Notes: generated from the letters alone by a model not told the origin. Positions 46,201 through 57,440 are shown, counted from the first letter of the stretch. The stretch is DNA of 64,000 bases from Endomychus coccineus (GCA_958510875.1 OY294069.1:3472001-3536000); one strand, 5' to 3'. Program-made: numbers and translations.

Positions 46201-47115
46201 ACAGATACGACAAAATAGTTGAAAAATAGTGAAAGTATGACGCATGTAAATATTCATTATTTTCAACGATATTATGCTATTAAGCGAGAGCATATTGTAG
46301 CAATGACTTCAAAACGAAAAACGAGAGTACTCTCCTATATAGAGCCTAGACCATACTTGACATTGGAATGGGTGATCCTGGGGAACTAACATTCTTGAAA
46401 GTAGTTTCGATAAGTGTTGAAATTGAAATTAAATTATTTCCCCTTGTTATCTGCTACAACTGGAGAGTCATGATATGCGAGTGAAGTATTCGATTCAGTT
46501 ATAAACTGGGTCGAGTTTATCCGTGAGATGATCAATCTGCATCCATCAGAACTGTCATTGCAATATTCAAAATCTTCAAATGGACCACATTTTATCGCGA
46601 CATGTTGTATATCCTGACGAACAGGGTTCATCGTTCATCTTGTAAAAAACATTTGTTTTATCTGTCTCGTATTTCGTTCGATAACGTACGGCTACCTATT
46701 AGTTACAAGCGCAAAACATATAGTAGGATATTTTTATATTTCCCATGGAATTACAACGCTTTTATGATTCGACAAATGTACTGGGAAAAGTACCCGGGGA
46801 AATATTAGCGCAATAGAGGCAAGTGAATGTTGGAAATATTGTATCGTGTTACTTGTATTTATTCGGCATCAATAAAATATTCATTGTTTCACATGAAATG
46901 TAATCAAAACGTTCCTATTGAAAATGTGAATTCTGACTCTGAATATGTTCCATAGGAACAATACATGCATTTGTGGAATTTGTCACTTTCCTTCTTCTCA
47001 AAAATGGTGCTTCAAAATGACTTGAATACGGAAGAAGGGTCATTTTCACATATATTCCGCTTAATTCGTATTCTATGATACCGAATCATTCAATAACAAT
47101 TCACACTATTTATTG
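46200..47115. other. No recognised gene
   Basis: Two short open frames (46434-46631 minus, 46602-46808 plus) are unassigned. Nothing else seen. Confidence 0.4.
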
Positions 47116-47116
47116 T

Positions 47117-47895
47117 AATAACGAGACCTTCTCTGGTCTTCTTTGTTTGCTCGAGGTTATCAATTTATCTATTTTAATTCATTCATCAGCCCGGATATCC
47201 AGGAAAAAGAGTTGAAGGAATTCTAAATTTTACGTATTCAGCAATATGACTCGATGTTAAATGAAAACTAACATAAACACCACGATGCAAGTCTTTGAAA
47301 GTCTTCTAAAATATGAATCAAGTGATTCATGGAATAGTCAAGGCAAGATTTAACTCAAGAAGTTAGAATATAACTGTCTTTAGTTTGGTGAGTTTATTTT
47401 CTTATAATCTTGGATAACCACTTCTATTCGAGCAACGTGTTCGGTGGTAGTAACTTTTACCCAATAAGAGAGGGACTTGCCACAGTCTAGTGAATTGGAT
47501 ACAAGGAACTATTCTATTTCTGTTGATAGGGACCCAAATTTCATGACCTCATCTAGACTTCCTTGAATTTAGGTATGATTGGAGATTACATCAAGTTAAT
47601 ATCCTAATTACATGTTTAATAAGAGAGGACCACATCCTGCACGTCTTATGTTATGGTTACGCGAATAGATTTTAGCTTCAAAGGAAAAGACAGGGTAAAA
47701 AACCTTTGTTTAAATCATAGCAAGCGATACACTTGCCATTTCAAATCAGATCATAGAAATATGTCTTAACTACCAATATACTGTGAAGCACTTGTTTTCT
47801 TCAGAACCGTTTTTGTTAAATACGTTATTTATTATTTCCTATTGAAACCGTGAGGAAGGAACCTATTCGACTTTGTAGATATTTTACAAATCATA
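47117..47895 (+). repeat. Long dispersed repeat, copy 2 (partner at 18713-19935)
   Basis: It matches copy 1 along its length, for example CAGCAATATGA, GTTATGGTTACG.GAATA and ATATACTGTGAAGCACTTGTTTTCTTCAG, without the 410-bp segment present in copy 1. Confidence 0.65.
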
Positions 47896-47973
47896 ATGAA
47901 CCTTCATCATAGCGATTCTCAAAACAGCTGACAGATGAACAACTGTCGATTAATCACTTCGTAACTTCCTCAG

Positions 47974-48219
47974 ATGTCAATCGTAGTGGTAGTTCGAACT
48001 AATCCGAAACTTTACATTGGCCCCAGTCCGGCCTATCAGCTCAGCGAGTACCCTGCTTACCCGTTCATGATCCTGAATACGTTATGTGTAAGTCACCGGC
48101 TCGACCGCGTCAATTTGTTTGGATTGGAATTCGTCGGCATCGGCTGGTCCGCGACGGCCGCAAATCCGGATAAGAGAAGGAAAATACTAGGTAGGATAGC
48201 TGATTTACTTGAAAGTTAG
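47974..48219 (+). CDS. Exon-like open frame, function unknown
   Basis: This 81-codon frame is clearly GC- and CpG-richer than its neighbours. It is preceded by an acceptor-like CTTCCTCAG directly before the ATG, and its translation (GLEFVGIGWSATAANPDKRR, ending RIADLLES) looks protein-like rather than random. I recognise no family. A donor-like GTAAGT occurs inside it near 48091, so it could be two exon parts or a chance frame. No partner exon was found. It could be a terminal exon of a host gene; a decayed repeat is also possible. Confidence 0.3.
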   Translation: MSIVVVVRTNPKLYIGPSPAYQLSEYPAYPFMILNTLCVSHRLDRVNLFGLEFVGIGWSATAANPDKRRKILGRIADLLES

Positions 48220-48298
48220 CTTTTCTTTATTGCTTGTTGTTACAAATGAGACCGTTCTAACCGAGCTTTGTTATTTGTTGACGACGGTTTAATTTTAA

Positions 48299-48670
48299 GT
48301 GCAGACATTGATAAATCTAGTCCTCAATATGCACTGCTGCTTTTTATGTAAACACAATACAAAGTACGGAATACAGCGAAATGGGAAATATGAATTTCGT
48401 CAAATACCAACTTTGTGTTTGCTCCATATCAACGAACTTTTGGAAGTGACCCCCTGTCCCGTCCAGAGCTTTGCAGATGATGGTACACTTAGAACCCCCA
48501 TCCATTGAAGACAGAATAGTCAGACAGGGACAATTTGACGCAATTAACGAATATCAACTTCACATCTCAGCAGCTCCTCATGATCGACAAAGCATACATT
48601 CGACCTGTCCTCAAGGAATGTTCATCAGGAATCTCGTCTATTATCCCACTATAAGAGATTCCTGGTAGGA
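48299..48670 (+). pseudogene. LINE reverse transcriptase with FADD motif, broken
   Basis: The plus translation gives FRQIPTLCLLHINELLEVT then VQSFADDGTLRTPI, the motif B/C region with both catalytic Asp of FADD. After a frameshift it continues DAINEYQLHIS and IRPVLKECSSG. It is the same family as 26292-26618. Overlapping minus-strand sequence up to 48797 (LKLLALRVIRSIQNLRTRIT) resembles the later part of the same protein in the opposite orientation. Confidence 0.7.
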
Positions 48671-48799
48671 GGACTGATGTAAGGTTTTGAAGTGACCTTT
48701 TGTGCTTATTGATTTCAACTAGCTCAGGGGTCATAGTGATACGTGTCCTTAGATTCTGAATTGATCGGATTACCCTGAGCGCCAACAGCTTCAGCAAAA

Positions 48800-49965
48800 A
48801 AATGTTTGATTACTTAAATTGAAATTACCAATTTTCCAAAAGAATATAATTTTTCAAAGGTTCAAATTTAAGAGATCAGATTGTAGATGGTAATAACTTT
48901 AGTTAGAGATCATAAACAATCGATTATGAAGATTCAGTTATTCTCACTAAGAAAAATATTACCGCCCTTCAAATTTGGATGAGCTTGGGAAAGTGCTCTG
49001 CCAAGAATTTTTCCCTACAACACGGTACGGGAAAAAGGATGGAGACATCTCGATGGTTCAAACAATACGAGCAATACCTTGGCCACAAATTCGAAGAATA
49101 AATAACTAAATCAGCAGGAATATTCAACATAATTCCACAACTGATTATGCTATCTTCCCAAATTGTATATTTAAAATTATTAAGGGATTGAAATCTTGAA
49201 GCGAACAAGTGAAACACAATATTAGAATCTGAAAGAGAATGCTAAGATACTAAGTTACTGTTGAAATTATGACAATTCATACTACAAAGTATATGAAATG
49301 AAAGGTGGTTTTAATAAATTATGATTGAGTTAATTGGGAAATTTGTAAGAGAACAATTAGATAATAGTTTACTGAGTACAGTATACTGGAATTGTGCTTG
49401 TAGATTCTGAATAAATATGACAAAGTTCACCCAGTGATCTCATTCAAGCAGTGAATGAGAGTTTCGGCTTCATTTAAGTTCACCCAGATGAATAATTACT
49501 CCGTTATCTCACCAGGATCAGCTCAAGAAGACATATCCTCCACAAATTCATATGAGGAAGGTCAAAGAAAGGAGTATTATTAGTTGCTAGGTTAAACAAG
49601 CCTTAGAGAACGACATAAACTATTCTGCCTACTAACTTGAAAGCAGTTTGAACTCTCACATGGAAAGATGAACGTAATATGTAACCATAGCATCCGGAAC
49701 AGAGGTCGTCATATGAACGCTGTATTCAACGACAAGGCGTATATCGAGATGATTAATTGCTTCAAGAAAGTATGTAAGCCGTTTCCGATTGGTTGAAAAC
49801 TGATACAGAATATATATTGCGATGCAGTCTGTCAAAAAGATATATGTTACAATATAATTTTTAATCATAGAATAGATAGATTCTGAAAGAGTGTTGAAAA
49901 AAGCATATTTCTCGACAGTTCAACGAAGATATGCTTTCTTTATATTGAGACTGCATTTTTAAATG
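48800..49965. other. No recognised gene
   Basis: Nothing recognised. A short inverted repeat AAAGCATAT...ATATGCTTT lies near 49900-49940. Confidence 0.4.
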
Positions 49966-49967
49966 AA

Positions 49968-50165
49968 CTGTGATCGATGGATTACGTGAGTTTCCTCATT
50001 TTTGTTAGCCAAATAGCTTCTGGACACTTCTTCGAGTCAAATGTAATTGGATGTAGGAACAGTAAATATATTGGACATGATTTAGAAATTGCTGACGAAA
50101 TACGTTATATTATACTTGCTGCCAAGTGGACTATCGCAATTATTTACAATACAATATGAAGTTCC
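49968..50165 (+). repeat. Dispersed repeat, copy 3 of 3
   Basis: GTGATCGATGGATTACGTGAG, then CATTTTTGTTAGCCAAATAGCTT and GTCAAATGTAATTG match 13787-13930 closely. Confidence 0.55.
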
Positions 50166-50169
50166 TTCA

Positions 50170-50965
50170 TACTGACACTGTCACGTGGACAATCGAAAGG
50201 TACCACAGAATGAAGAAGATGATGATCTCTCATCGATGACGTCACTTGAATCTTAAAATGACAATTCTAGACATTTCTGCAGGTTAAATATATAAGAGTG
50301 ATATATCCAAGACCAGAAAAGAACGTTGTCCATATGGTTCAATAAAATAGCATAATTCCATCCGAAAAAAATGAAGATGGATGTCAGAATACCACTCGAA
50401 ACAGACTTACCGCACCCAGGAAGGATACAGATTCCATTTTCACCACTTTGAGTGATCTGTAAAAGTCGAAATCCATAGGAACATAGGAACGGCGCTATCG
50501 CCTCCACAGTAGGTTACTCACACACATACAAACAGACACACATACTAGGATGTGAAGTTGAAATACCTTGGCGTATGGCAAAGAATAGGCTAGCAGACCG
50601 CTATTTTCTGTTCTCCAGTTGACTATATCATACCAGTGAGTGTCCTTCTTGCCGAAATCAAATAGACATGTCATCATGGAATTTAAGTCAACAAAAACAG
50701 CGTGGACCTTTATTATCAATATTCTAGAACAATTACTTAATTCATCTCATATCTACGTGAAAGATTTATAATGTGGCTACCCTATTACATCCTATGGAGG
50801 AAACCTTTGTAATTACCTACTGAACTTGACTGAATCCAGTATATACAGGTTTATTACATAGTTTTACAGAGGTGACAGGACAGTGGTAGGGCCGTACTTG
50901 CCAGCCGAAGTCAAGAAAATAAGATTCAGAATTATCAACGAATGTTCAACACATTGGGATCGAAA
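50170..50965. other. No recognised gene
   Basis: Nothing recognised. Confidence 0.4.
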
Positions 50966-50966
50966 A

Positions 50967-50974
50967 GACATAAG
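50967..50974. repeat. hAT target-site duplication, left (GACATAAG)
   Basis: A perfect 8-bp direct repeat of 53245-53252. Eight bases is diagnostic for hAT elements. Confidence 0.9.
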
Positions 50975-53244
50975 TAAAGGGCGGAATATATGCACGTCAA
51001 TTCAGTTAAAATATGCGCATATATATGCATAGTTTTTGTTTGAAATATGCAACAATATGCATTTATTTGTCAAAATATGCAATTATATGCCTTGAATATA
51101 ACATGGCAAAATGGAGATAAAGAAACGCTGACTTACAAAAATTATTTATTTTAAGTAAAATTAAAAGAAAAATATAATAGGTAAAATTTTTAACCTGAAA
51201 TAGTATGAAATGCATTTATAACGATATATTTTTCAAAATTTTCCGATAAAAGTGTTTGCCTTCTGTCTGTAAAAATATGTTTGTACAAAGAAAAAGATCT
51301 TTCAACATCTACCGATGTGATCTGGCAATATTTTAATTTGGGTAGTAAGTTATAAGGCCAAGGTATTACTTCGTTGGATGGTTTAGTATCAAAAATATTT
51401 TTGACTTCCATTAAATACTTAAAGCCTTAATTTTTTCCCACAATAACTTCGAGTTTACTTCTTACTTGATTTCCTACATCACCGGAAACTTTTTCGCATT
51501 TGTCGGAAAAAGTTTCAACAATAATAATTGATTCTCTTAAACTCATATTCCTACTTTCTAACGAAGTTATTATATCTGGTATAAAATTAAAATTAACCTT
51601 AATAAAAACATGTTTCTTAGCTAAATTTACATTTTTGAATACTTCTTGACTTTGCACTACACACTGTGAATTGTCTTCTAAATCTAAAACTATGTCTTTT
51701 AATGGCTTCAAAATGGTCTGCGTAGAATATCGCGGCCTTAATCCATGTTCCCCATCGAGTAATTACGGGCTCTGGAGGTAAACTAACTCTTGGAAATTTC
51801 TCTCTATAGATCTGCATTCTTAGAGGTGCTTTCAAAAACACGTTCTTCACATTTAAAATTAATTTGTTCACCAAGGAATATGCTGCAACTCTGTTTATCC
51901 CGTGTAAGAGGCAAGTGACATGTACCATACTGAGATAAAATATTTTTGAGTTTTGGCCTACTTTAACCATACACGGCGCTGCGTCAGACAAAAACACTAA
52001 AAACTTCTCTACTGGAACTGGATTTGGTAAAAAAAAATTTGATAGAGACTGCTGAATAAATCGAGTTACGGTCACATTATTTGTTTTGTCTAACTGTTTA
52101 GAAGATATCAAATATGGCTTCCCTGGCTCTTTTTCTTGAAGACCTCCAATAATAAGATGTGCGATATATCGACCACATGAGTCTGTGCTTCCATCAACAA
52201 TAATATAAAAATGTTAATCGCCCAGTGATACTTTAATTCCTTCCATTACGTTTTCGTATACTGTTTGCACATACTTCTTTCTAAGTGTGGATTCTTCAGG
52301 GATGTTTTGATTACAATATTTTTGCAAAAAATTTCTGAATTGTGTATTTTGCAGTTTCTTCAAAGGGCATAAGTCTTGATGAAACACCTCCTTTTCACTC
52401 TTTGGTTTGACATTTTGAAATGCGGTTTGCACACACTGCTGAACAGGCACAGATTTATTTTTCTGCAACTTAGCTTTATGCATAGCTGTTTTCAAGTGTT
52501 GATCAATTTGGAACTTTCACAAACTTTGCAAAACACTTTATCCCCACTAAACTCCAACTCAGGAAAAATTTTAATCCACGAAGCGGCTTTCGGCATTTTA
52601 GGCGTTTGAAATAAATATTTTCGAAATCACTCTTTTCACACTGGAATCTATCGACAAACTAAACTATACAATATAAATACAAAAGAAGAGACCACATTTG
52701 CTCTCCAATTAGGCACCGAAAAGAAACAAGACAAGAAGGTTCACTTGGCGTCGATACTTTGAAGTCCGAACTATAAAAGCAAGCCGCCGCATTCCAACTA
52801 GACCCTCGCGCACCGAACAGAAGTTTCTGTTCGGTGACAATACTTACTACCACCGAACACGACTTGGCACCACCAGGGATTATTCAAGTGTGCCAGCGAA
52901 ATAGACAACATTAGGGGAGTGGACCTTCAAGTGAACCTTCTTGTCTTGTTTCTGTACGGTGAATTAGGCAAGCTGATTACTTGGAAATTCCTAAACATCC
53001 AATAAATGCCGGCAATAAACCATATAATAATAAAATGGGTCCATAAACCATATAATAAAAAAGCTACCCCCTTTTGAATTATTTCAATTATCTGCAAGGG
53101 TCGCACTTAATCTTTTGATAAAACGAAAAACATAAAAATATTCACACAAATTTTATTTTTGCCAAAATATGCAATTTTTTATGAAATTTGTAAAAATGTG
53201 CAAAATATGCAAATATATGCACTTTGCATATATTCCGCCCTTTA
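50975..53244 (-). mobile_element. hAT transposon, complete ends, dead transposase
   Basis: A 2,270-bp element bounded by perfect 20-bp terminal inverted repeats (TAAAGGGCGGAATATATGCA and its inverse) and an 8-bp GACATAAG duplication. The transposase lies on the minus strand. Both subterminal regions are packed with ATATGCA-type words on the plus strand (about seven at 50984-51085, about four at 53160-53232), probably transposase-binding sites. The transposase is broken, so it could move only in trans. Confidence 0.92.
51190..52596 (-). pseudogene. hAT transposase, frameshifted
   Basis: The start ATG at 52596 opens MPKAASWIKIFPELEF, then a zinc-finger-like C-x2-C (FCKVCE) whose partner His (HLKTAMH) is read after a frameshift near 52510. 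The main frame 52495-51617 contains YIIVDGSTDSCGRY (first acidic site), FLVFLSDAAPCMVKVG (second) and ITRWGTW, but is cut by a stop at 52214. A second frameshift near 51700 leads to 51711-51427. After another stop, the C-terminal hATC dimerisation domain VDVERSFSLYKHIFTDRR carries the final acidic site. Two stops and two shifts make it inactive. The remainder is well conserved, so decay is recent. Confidence 0.88.
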
Positions 53245-53252
53245 GACATAAG
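53245..53252. repeat. hAT target-site duplication, right (GACATAAG)
   Basis: Identical to 50967-50974. Confidence 0.9.
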
Positions 53253-53613
53253 TAACTTCATAAAAAAGTGGTATATTAAAAAAACGTTATGCTCAGTTAG
53301 TGATCGAACTATTATTTTCTGAACATTTGAATATAATGAATAATGGAAGAAGAATAATATATAATATGATCATCTAGCTCTATTGAAAATAACAGTACTT
53401 TCACTTCAATTTATTTTTTTTGCATATAAGTTCTATAAGTCCTATAGCGAATTCTTTGGCTTATGAGAATCTAATTGGCCTAATTAATAATGATAATAAT
53501 AATAATAAATTACACACAAATAGAATAGATCGATTCAAGAATGCTGAAAACGGATATATCCGCGAGAATCCGCAAAATTATTTTGGGCCCATTATGATAC
53601 TTTCCTAACACTA
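53253..53613. other. Spacer between hAT and mariner
   Basis: AT-rich; contains an (AATA)n-like microsatellite near 53487-53508. No gene. Confidence 0.5.
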
Positions 53614-53615
53614 TA

Positions 53616-54243
53616 CAACGTGATTTACGTAGGCCGTGCATTAGAAGTTTTTCAACTTGCAGTTGGACTAGAAACTTGAAATTTGGTATGCTGTCATAAT
53701 TGATCATGTGCGTTCTACCTCAAATGTTTTTAGTCCTACAATTATACAGGGTATGCCAAAAGTCGGTACCAACTTTCTTATTTTAAATGGAAACCTAATG
53801 TTTTTTTGTCATGGTTCGATTGACCTTCTGATTATGACTTTAGACAACCTAAGTTATGTTTACTTATCTATCACAGTTTTTGAGATATGTCCATTTTTCT
53901 GAAAAAAATTACGGCTGTAGTAGTTTACGAAAACACGTTTAGCCCGCAAACTGTTCAAAATTAGGAAACCAAATTTATGGAGCAGTTAGCTGGTAGTCCA
54001 GGCTAACACCTGATGTCCCATCGACGGTCCCATTTTGTACCATATGGGCGCAGGCGATTTTTGAATGTCGCAATATAAAATTGTCAAAAACTCAATTTTT
54101 TCAAATGGCACCTACCATTTTTTTTCAACCATTCGAAAGAAAATTGAATTTTAGGATGAGTTATTTCAGCATTCCCTATACCCAAGTTCCACCTCTATCG
54201 AGTTATTCATTAAAAATCAAGAAATGCCTTATCCTGCCGAATG
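53616..54243 (+). repeat. Left 628-bp terminal inverted repeat
   Basis: Starts CAACGTGATTTACGTAGGCC and ends GCCTTATCCTGCCGAATG. About 130 bp in, TATACAGGGTATGCC resembles a more usual Tc1/mariner end. Confidence 0.88.
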
Positions 54244-54358
54244 CTTTTGTGTTTATTCAAGTATGCCATGAAAACAAAAAAAAACTGTAAACAAGAAGGT
54301 GCTATTCTGTCAAAGTAAAAACTAGTCGTGCTAATTCTTAAATAAAATTGATTGGAAT

Positions 54359-55420
54359 ATGGAAAATTATACAAACGAAGTTGTGTTTGACTTGTTTGTT
54401 ATCCACGGCATGTGTCAAAAAATTGTGCAGCGAACTGTCCGAGAGTTTAATTTGAAATATCCAAACTTACCGAGGATGACACGGGGCAAGTTCTCACGAT
54501 TTAAAACTAATTTTATACATTTTGGGAAGGTGGCTAGACCCGTTACGAGAGTCAAACCACTAACTGGCAATGACGATAATCAAATTACCATTCTCGGATA
54601 TTTTCAAGCATATCCTCAAGCCTCAATACGAACGGCGTCTTTGGAATTGGGATTTTCATACTCTGCAATACAAACCATTTTACAACGCCATAAGCTACAT
54701 CCTTTCAAATTTATACGATTGCAAAAATTACACCCAGGTGACTTTCCCCGTAGAGTAAACTTTTGCGAGGACTTATTACTCAAAATACAAGAGCACGCCG
54801 GATTCTTAGACAACATAATTTGGACTGATGAGGCAAAGTTTTGTCAGCAGGGAGTTTACAATAGGCGCAATCGACATTTTTGGGCTTCTGAAAATCCACA
54901 TATGGTGTTCGAAGTTGAAAATCAAGTACAATTTCGAATAAATGTGTTTTGTTTGGTAATGAACCAAGAGGTACGCTACTTTATGTACTATGAAAATCTG
55001 AATGGTGACAGATATGTAGAAATTCTTCGAAACGTAATAGAAACATTTCTTGACAATTTGCCACTGGCTAGAGCTGCACGTTCATGGTACCAGATGGATG
55101 GGACACCACCGCACAATACACGAACTGTGTTTACCACATTGACATCCATGTTCGAGCACCGTTGGTGGGGAAATCGAGGACCCTTTCTCTGGCCTGCAAG
55201 ATCTCCAGATCTTACCCCTTTAGATTTTTATATTTGGGGTAGGGCAAAAGATTTGGTCTATTCTTCACCAGTTCACAATATAGATGAGTTGAGACTTAGA
55301 ATAATACAGACTTTTGACAGTCTCGATCCCAACGAAATCAGACGTGCTACGCAATCTATTGAAAGTAGAATAATAGAATGTTTGAACAACAATGGTGGTC
55401 ATATTGAACATTTACGCTAG
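54359..55420 (+). CDS. DD41D mariner-family transposase
   Basis: A 353-residue uninterrupted protein. Residues about 5-60 form the N-terminal DUF4817/helix-turn-helix DNA-binding part, and about 75-130 a second helix-turn-helix (ASIRTASLELGFSYSAIQ). The catalytic triad is Asp157 in IIWTDEAKF, Asp247 in YQMDGTPPHN and Asp289 in SPDLTPLDF; 41 residues separate the last two, the DD41D spacing. It catalyses cut-and-paste transposition at TA sites by binding the terminal repeats. The ATG at 54359 is the first in frame, 115 bp inside the left repeat's inner edge. Length is typical for the superfamily. No stop, shift or lost catalytic residue is seen. Confidence 0.92.
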   Translation: MENYTNEVVFDLFVIHGMCQKIVQRTVREFNLKYPNLPRMTRGKFSRFKTNFIHFGKVARPVTRVKPLTGNDDNQITILGYFQAYPQASIRTASLELGFSYSAIQTILQRHKLHPFKFIRLQKLHPGDFPRRVNFCEDLLLKIQEHAGFLDNIIWTDEAKFCQQGVYNRRNRHFWASENPHMVFEVENQVQFRINVFCLVMNQEVRYFMYYENLNGDRYVEILRNVIETFLDNLPLARAARSWYQMDGTPPHNTRTVFTTLTSMFEHRWWGNRGPFLWPARSPDLTPLDFYIWGRAKDLVYSSPVHNIDELRLRIIQTFDSLDPNEIRRATQSIESRIIECLNNNGGHIEHLR

Positions 55421-55497
55421 AGTTCTGTCAATATTGTTCAATATTTTTGATTAAATTATTACAATTTTCTTTTGTTTCCATGGCATACACACATAAT

Positions 55498-56125
55498 CAT
55501 TCGGCAGGATAAGGCATTTCTTGATTTTTATTGAATAACTCGATAGAGGTGGAACTTGGGTATAGGGAATGCTGAAATAACTCATCCTGAAATTCAATTT
55601 TCTTTCGAATGGTTAAAAAAAAATGGTAGGTGCCATTTGAAAAAATTGAGTTTTTGACAATTTTATATTGCGACATTCAAAAATCGCCTGCGCCCATATG
55701 GTACAAAATGGGACCGTCGATGGGACATCAGGTGTTAGCCTGGACTACCAGCTAACTGCTCCATAAATTTGGTTTCCTAATTTTGAACAGTTTGCGGGCT
55801 AAACGTGTTTTCGTAAACTACTACAGCCGTAATTTTTTTCAGAAAAATGGACATATCTCAAAAACTGTGATAGATAAGTAAACATAACTTAGGTTGTCTA
55901 AAGTCATAATCAGAAGGCCAATCGAACCATGACAAAAAAACATTAGGTTTCCATTTAAAATAAGAAAGTTGGTACCGACTTTTGGCATAACCTGTATAAT
56001 TGTAGGACTAAAAACATTTGAGGTAGAACGCACATGATCAATTATGACAGCATACCAAATTTCAAGTTTCTAGTCCAACTGCAAGTTGAAAAACTTCTAA
56101 TGCACGGCCTACGTAAATCACGTTG
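55498..56125 (-). repeat. Right 628-bp terminal inverted repeat
   Basis: Inverse copy of 53616-54243. A short open frame in each repeat (53708-53902 and 56033-55839) translates almost identically, which reflects the repeat identity and not a gene. Confidence 0.88.
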
Positions 56126-56164
56126 TATGCTATGTATAATGAGGGAACTCAAAATTAAGAGTGA

Positions 56165-56360
56165 AGTTGCCCCCCTTAACTGATCCTTGTGGTACTCCCA
56201 TATCAAATGGTAATGTTGCAGATTTCATATCATTGACGGATACCAATTGTTGTTTATCAAGTAGATATGAGAGTAGTAATTTACGCACTGTATAAGATCC
56301 ATCTTGTCCGATTTTTCTAAAGAGTATGTCAGCGGATACGCAGTCAAATGTGTTCTATTA
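56165..56360 (-). pseudogene. LINE reverse transcriptase fragment
   Basis: An uninterrupted minus frame reads TFDCVSADILFRKIGQDG, then SYTVRKLLLSYLLDKQQLVS and MGVPQGSV. This spans the end of motif A to the PQGS of motif B in a Jockey/CR1-like LINE. It breaks off 38 bp from the mariner end, so the mariner may have inserted into or beside it; no matching LINE piece is seen on the other side. Confidence 0.75.
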
Positions 56361-56369
56361 TTAATAAAA

Positions 56370-57030
56370 AGTAATGAAACTGCATAATTTTTCTCTTATT
56401 CTAGAAAATGAAGTGGGATCTCTGGAATATATTTCACTAGGTAAGTTAATTTCCTACTTCAAATTTTTTGTTGTAACTGTGATTTGTACGGTTATATATT
56501 ATACCTATCTTAATGAATACGTTCCGAAGTGAGTATAAAGAAGTTTTTAAAAGTGTCTGATTGAAATTCATCAACGTAGTGCTCGATACTGTAATTAACA
56601 AAATTACATTTTCGGATCGCTGCTGATGAAACTTGATCAATTAGAGGGTAGTTAGCAGCTTGAATGAATGAATTAGTTCATTGAAGCTAAAAGTTAAATC
56701 CTGACTAGTTTTACGAAATCCGTCTATCCAGATCGTAGATGTAATTTCAGATGAAATATTATATTACCTACCTATTGGATGAGCTCTTTGTTCCAACTAC
56801 CACATATAGTCACAGTTTATTTAACAAACATGTTACAATGTGATTGATACAATGCGTATAAATTTCCACCATATTATAAAACATAATTCTGTTAAGCTTT
56901 TCGTCAACCGTGTTACTCCGAACATCGAACATTACTAGTGAAGTATATTAACAATATAACAGAATAAATATAAATATTACAATAGGAAATAATAATGGTA
57001 TTACGACAGATATGAATTAACATAATAAAA
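56370..57030. other. No recognised gene
   Basis: AT-rich, no feature recognised. Confidence 0.4.
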
Positions 57031-57039
57031 GTATAAACT

Positions 57040-57440
57040 ATAAAAGAGTTCACACTGTGGAAGCACTATTACACTATAAATACAAATCCACTGAAAATAT
57101 TGTTAAAGTACTAAGGATCTTCCAGCTACCACGTGGCCACGTGTCTGTTTAAATACTATTTGGGGATTATAAGGGTTAACCTCAGGTAGTGATAAATCGG
57201 AATTCAATAAATTGTTTTCCTGTTTATACATTTCCATCGTTTCTAATTACCTACATATTTTTCCGTACTGTGCGATAAGGACGCCTTGTGATGAGACAAT
57301 TAATTTCAAGGAATAACGTTTTAGACATTGATACAGCTTCTGATGATGGTCGTGATATCGAAACTTACATAAATACGGAAATAATAACCATATGTGCTAG
57401 TGCGAGCTATTTCTCAAGAATTTATATATAATAACTAGGA
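57040..57440. mobile_element. Hybrid hammerhead-like element (family 3 end, family 1 end)
   Basis: The left part (57045-57160) matches the outer end of family 3 in inverted orientation (ACACTATAAATA..., then GTACTAAGGATCTTCC). The right part (57262-57435) matches the outer end of family 1 (GTGCGATAAGGACGC, CTGATGATGGTCGTGA, CATATGTGCTAGTG). So two different ribozyme-bearing ends face outward from one short element. The left motif has lost its core; the right one is partly preserved. Confidence 0.5.
57335..57376 (+). ncRNA. Hammerhead-like motif, family 1, weakened
   Basis: Core CTGATGA (57340-57346), T, GGTC, loop GTGA, TATC (stem II partly paired), GAAAC (57360-57364), loop TTAC, ATA. The core is intact but stems II and III are damaged. 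Confidence 0.4.

Larger units (their letters stand above)
53616..56125 (+). mobile_element. Mariner-type (DD41D) transposon, apparently intact
   Basis: A 2,510-bp element flanked by TA (53614-53615 and 56126-56127), with ends CAACGTGATT and AATCACGTTG. The terminal inverted repeats are 628 bp each (53616-54243, 55498-56125) and differ at only a handful of sites by eye, so the copy is young. The single gene between them is uninterrupted. Everything needed for autonomous movement seems present. Confidence 0.9.

Noticed and set aside
53708..53902. Open frame in the mariner terminal repeat as a second gene
   Set aside because: The same frame recurs in the other repeat (56033-55839); it reflects non-coding repeat identity.
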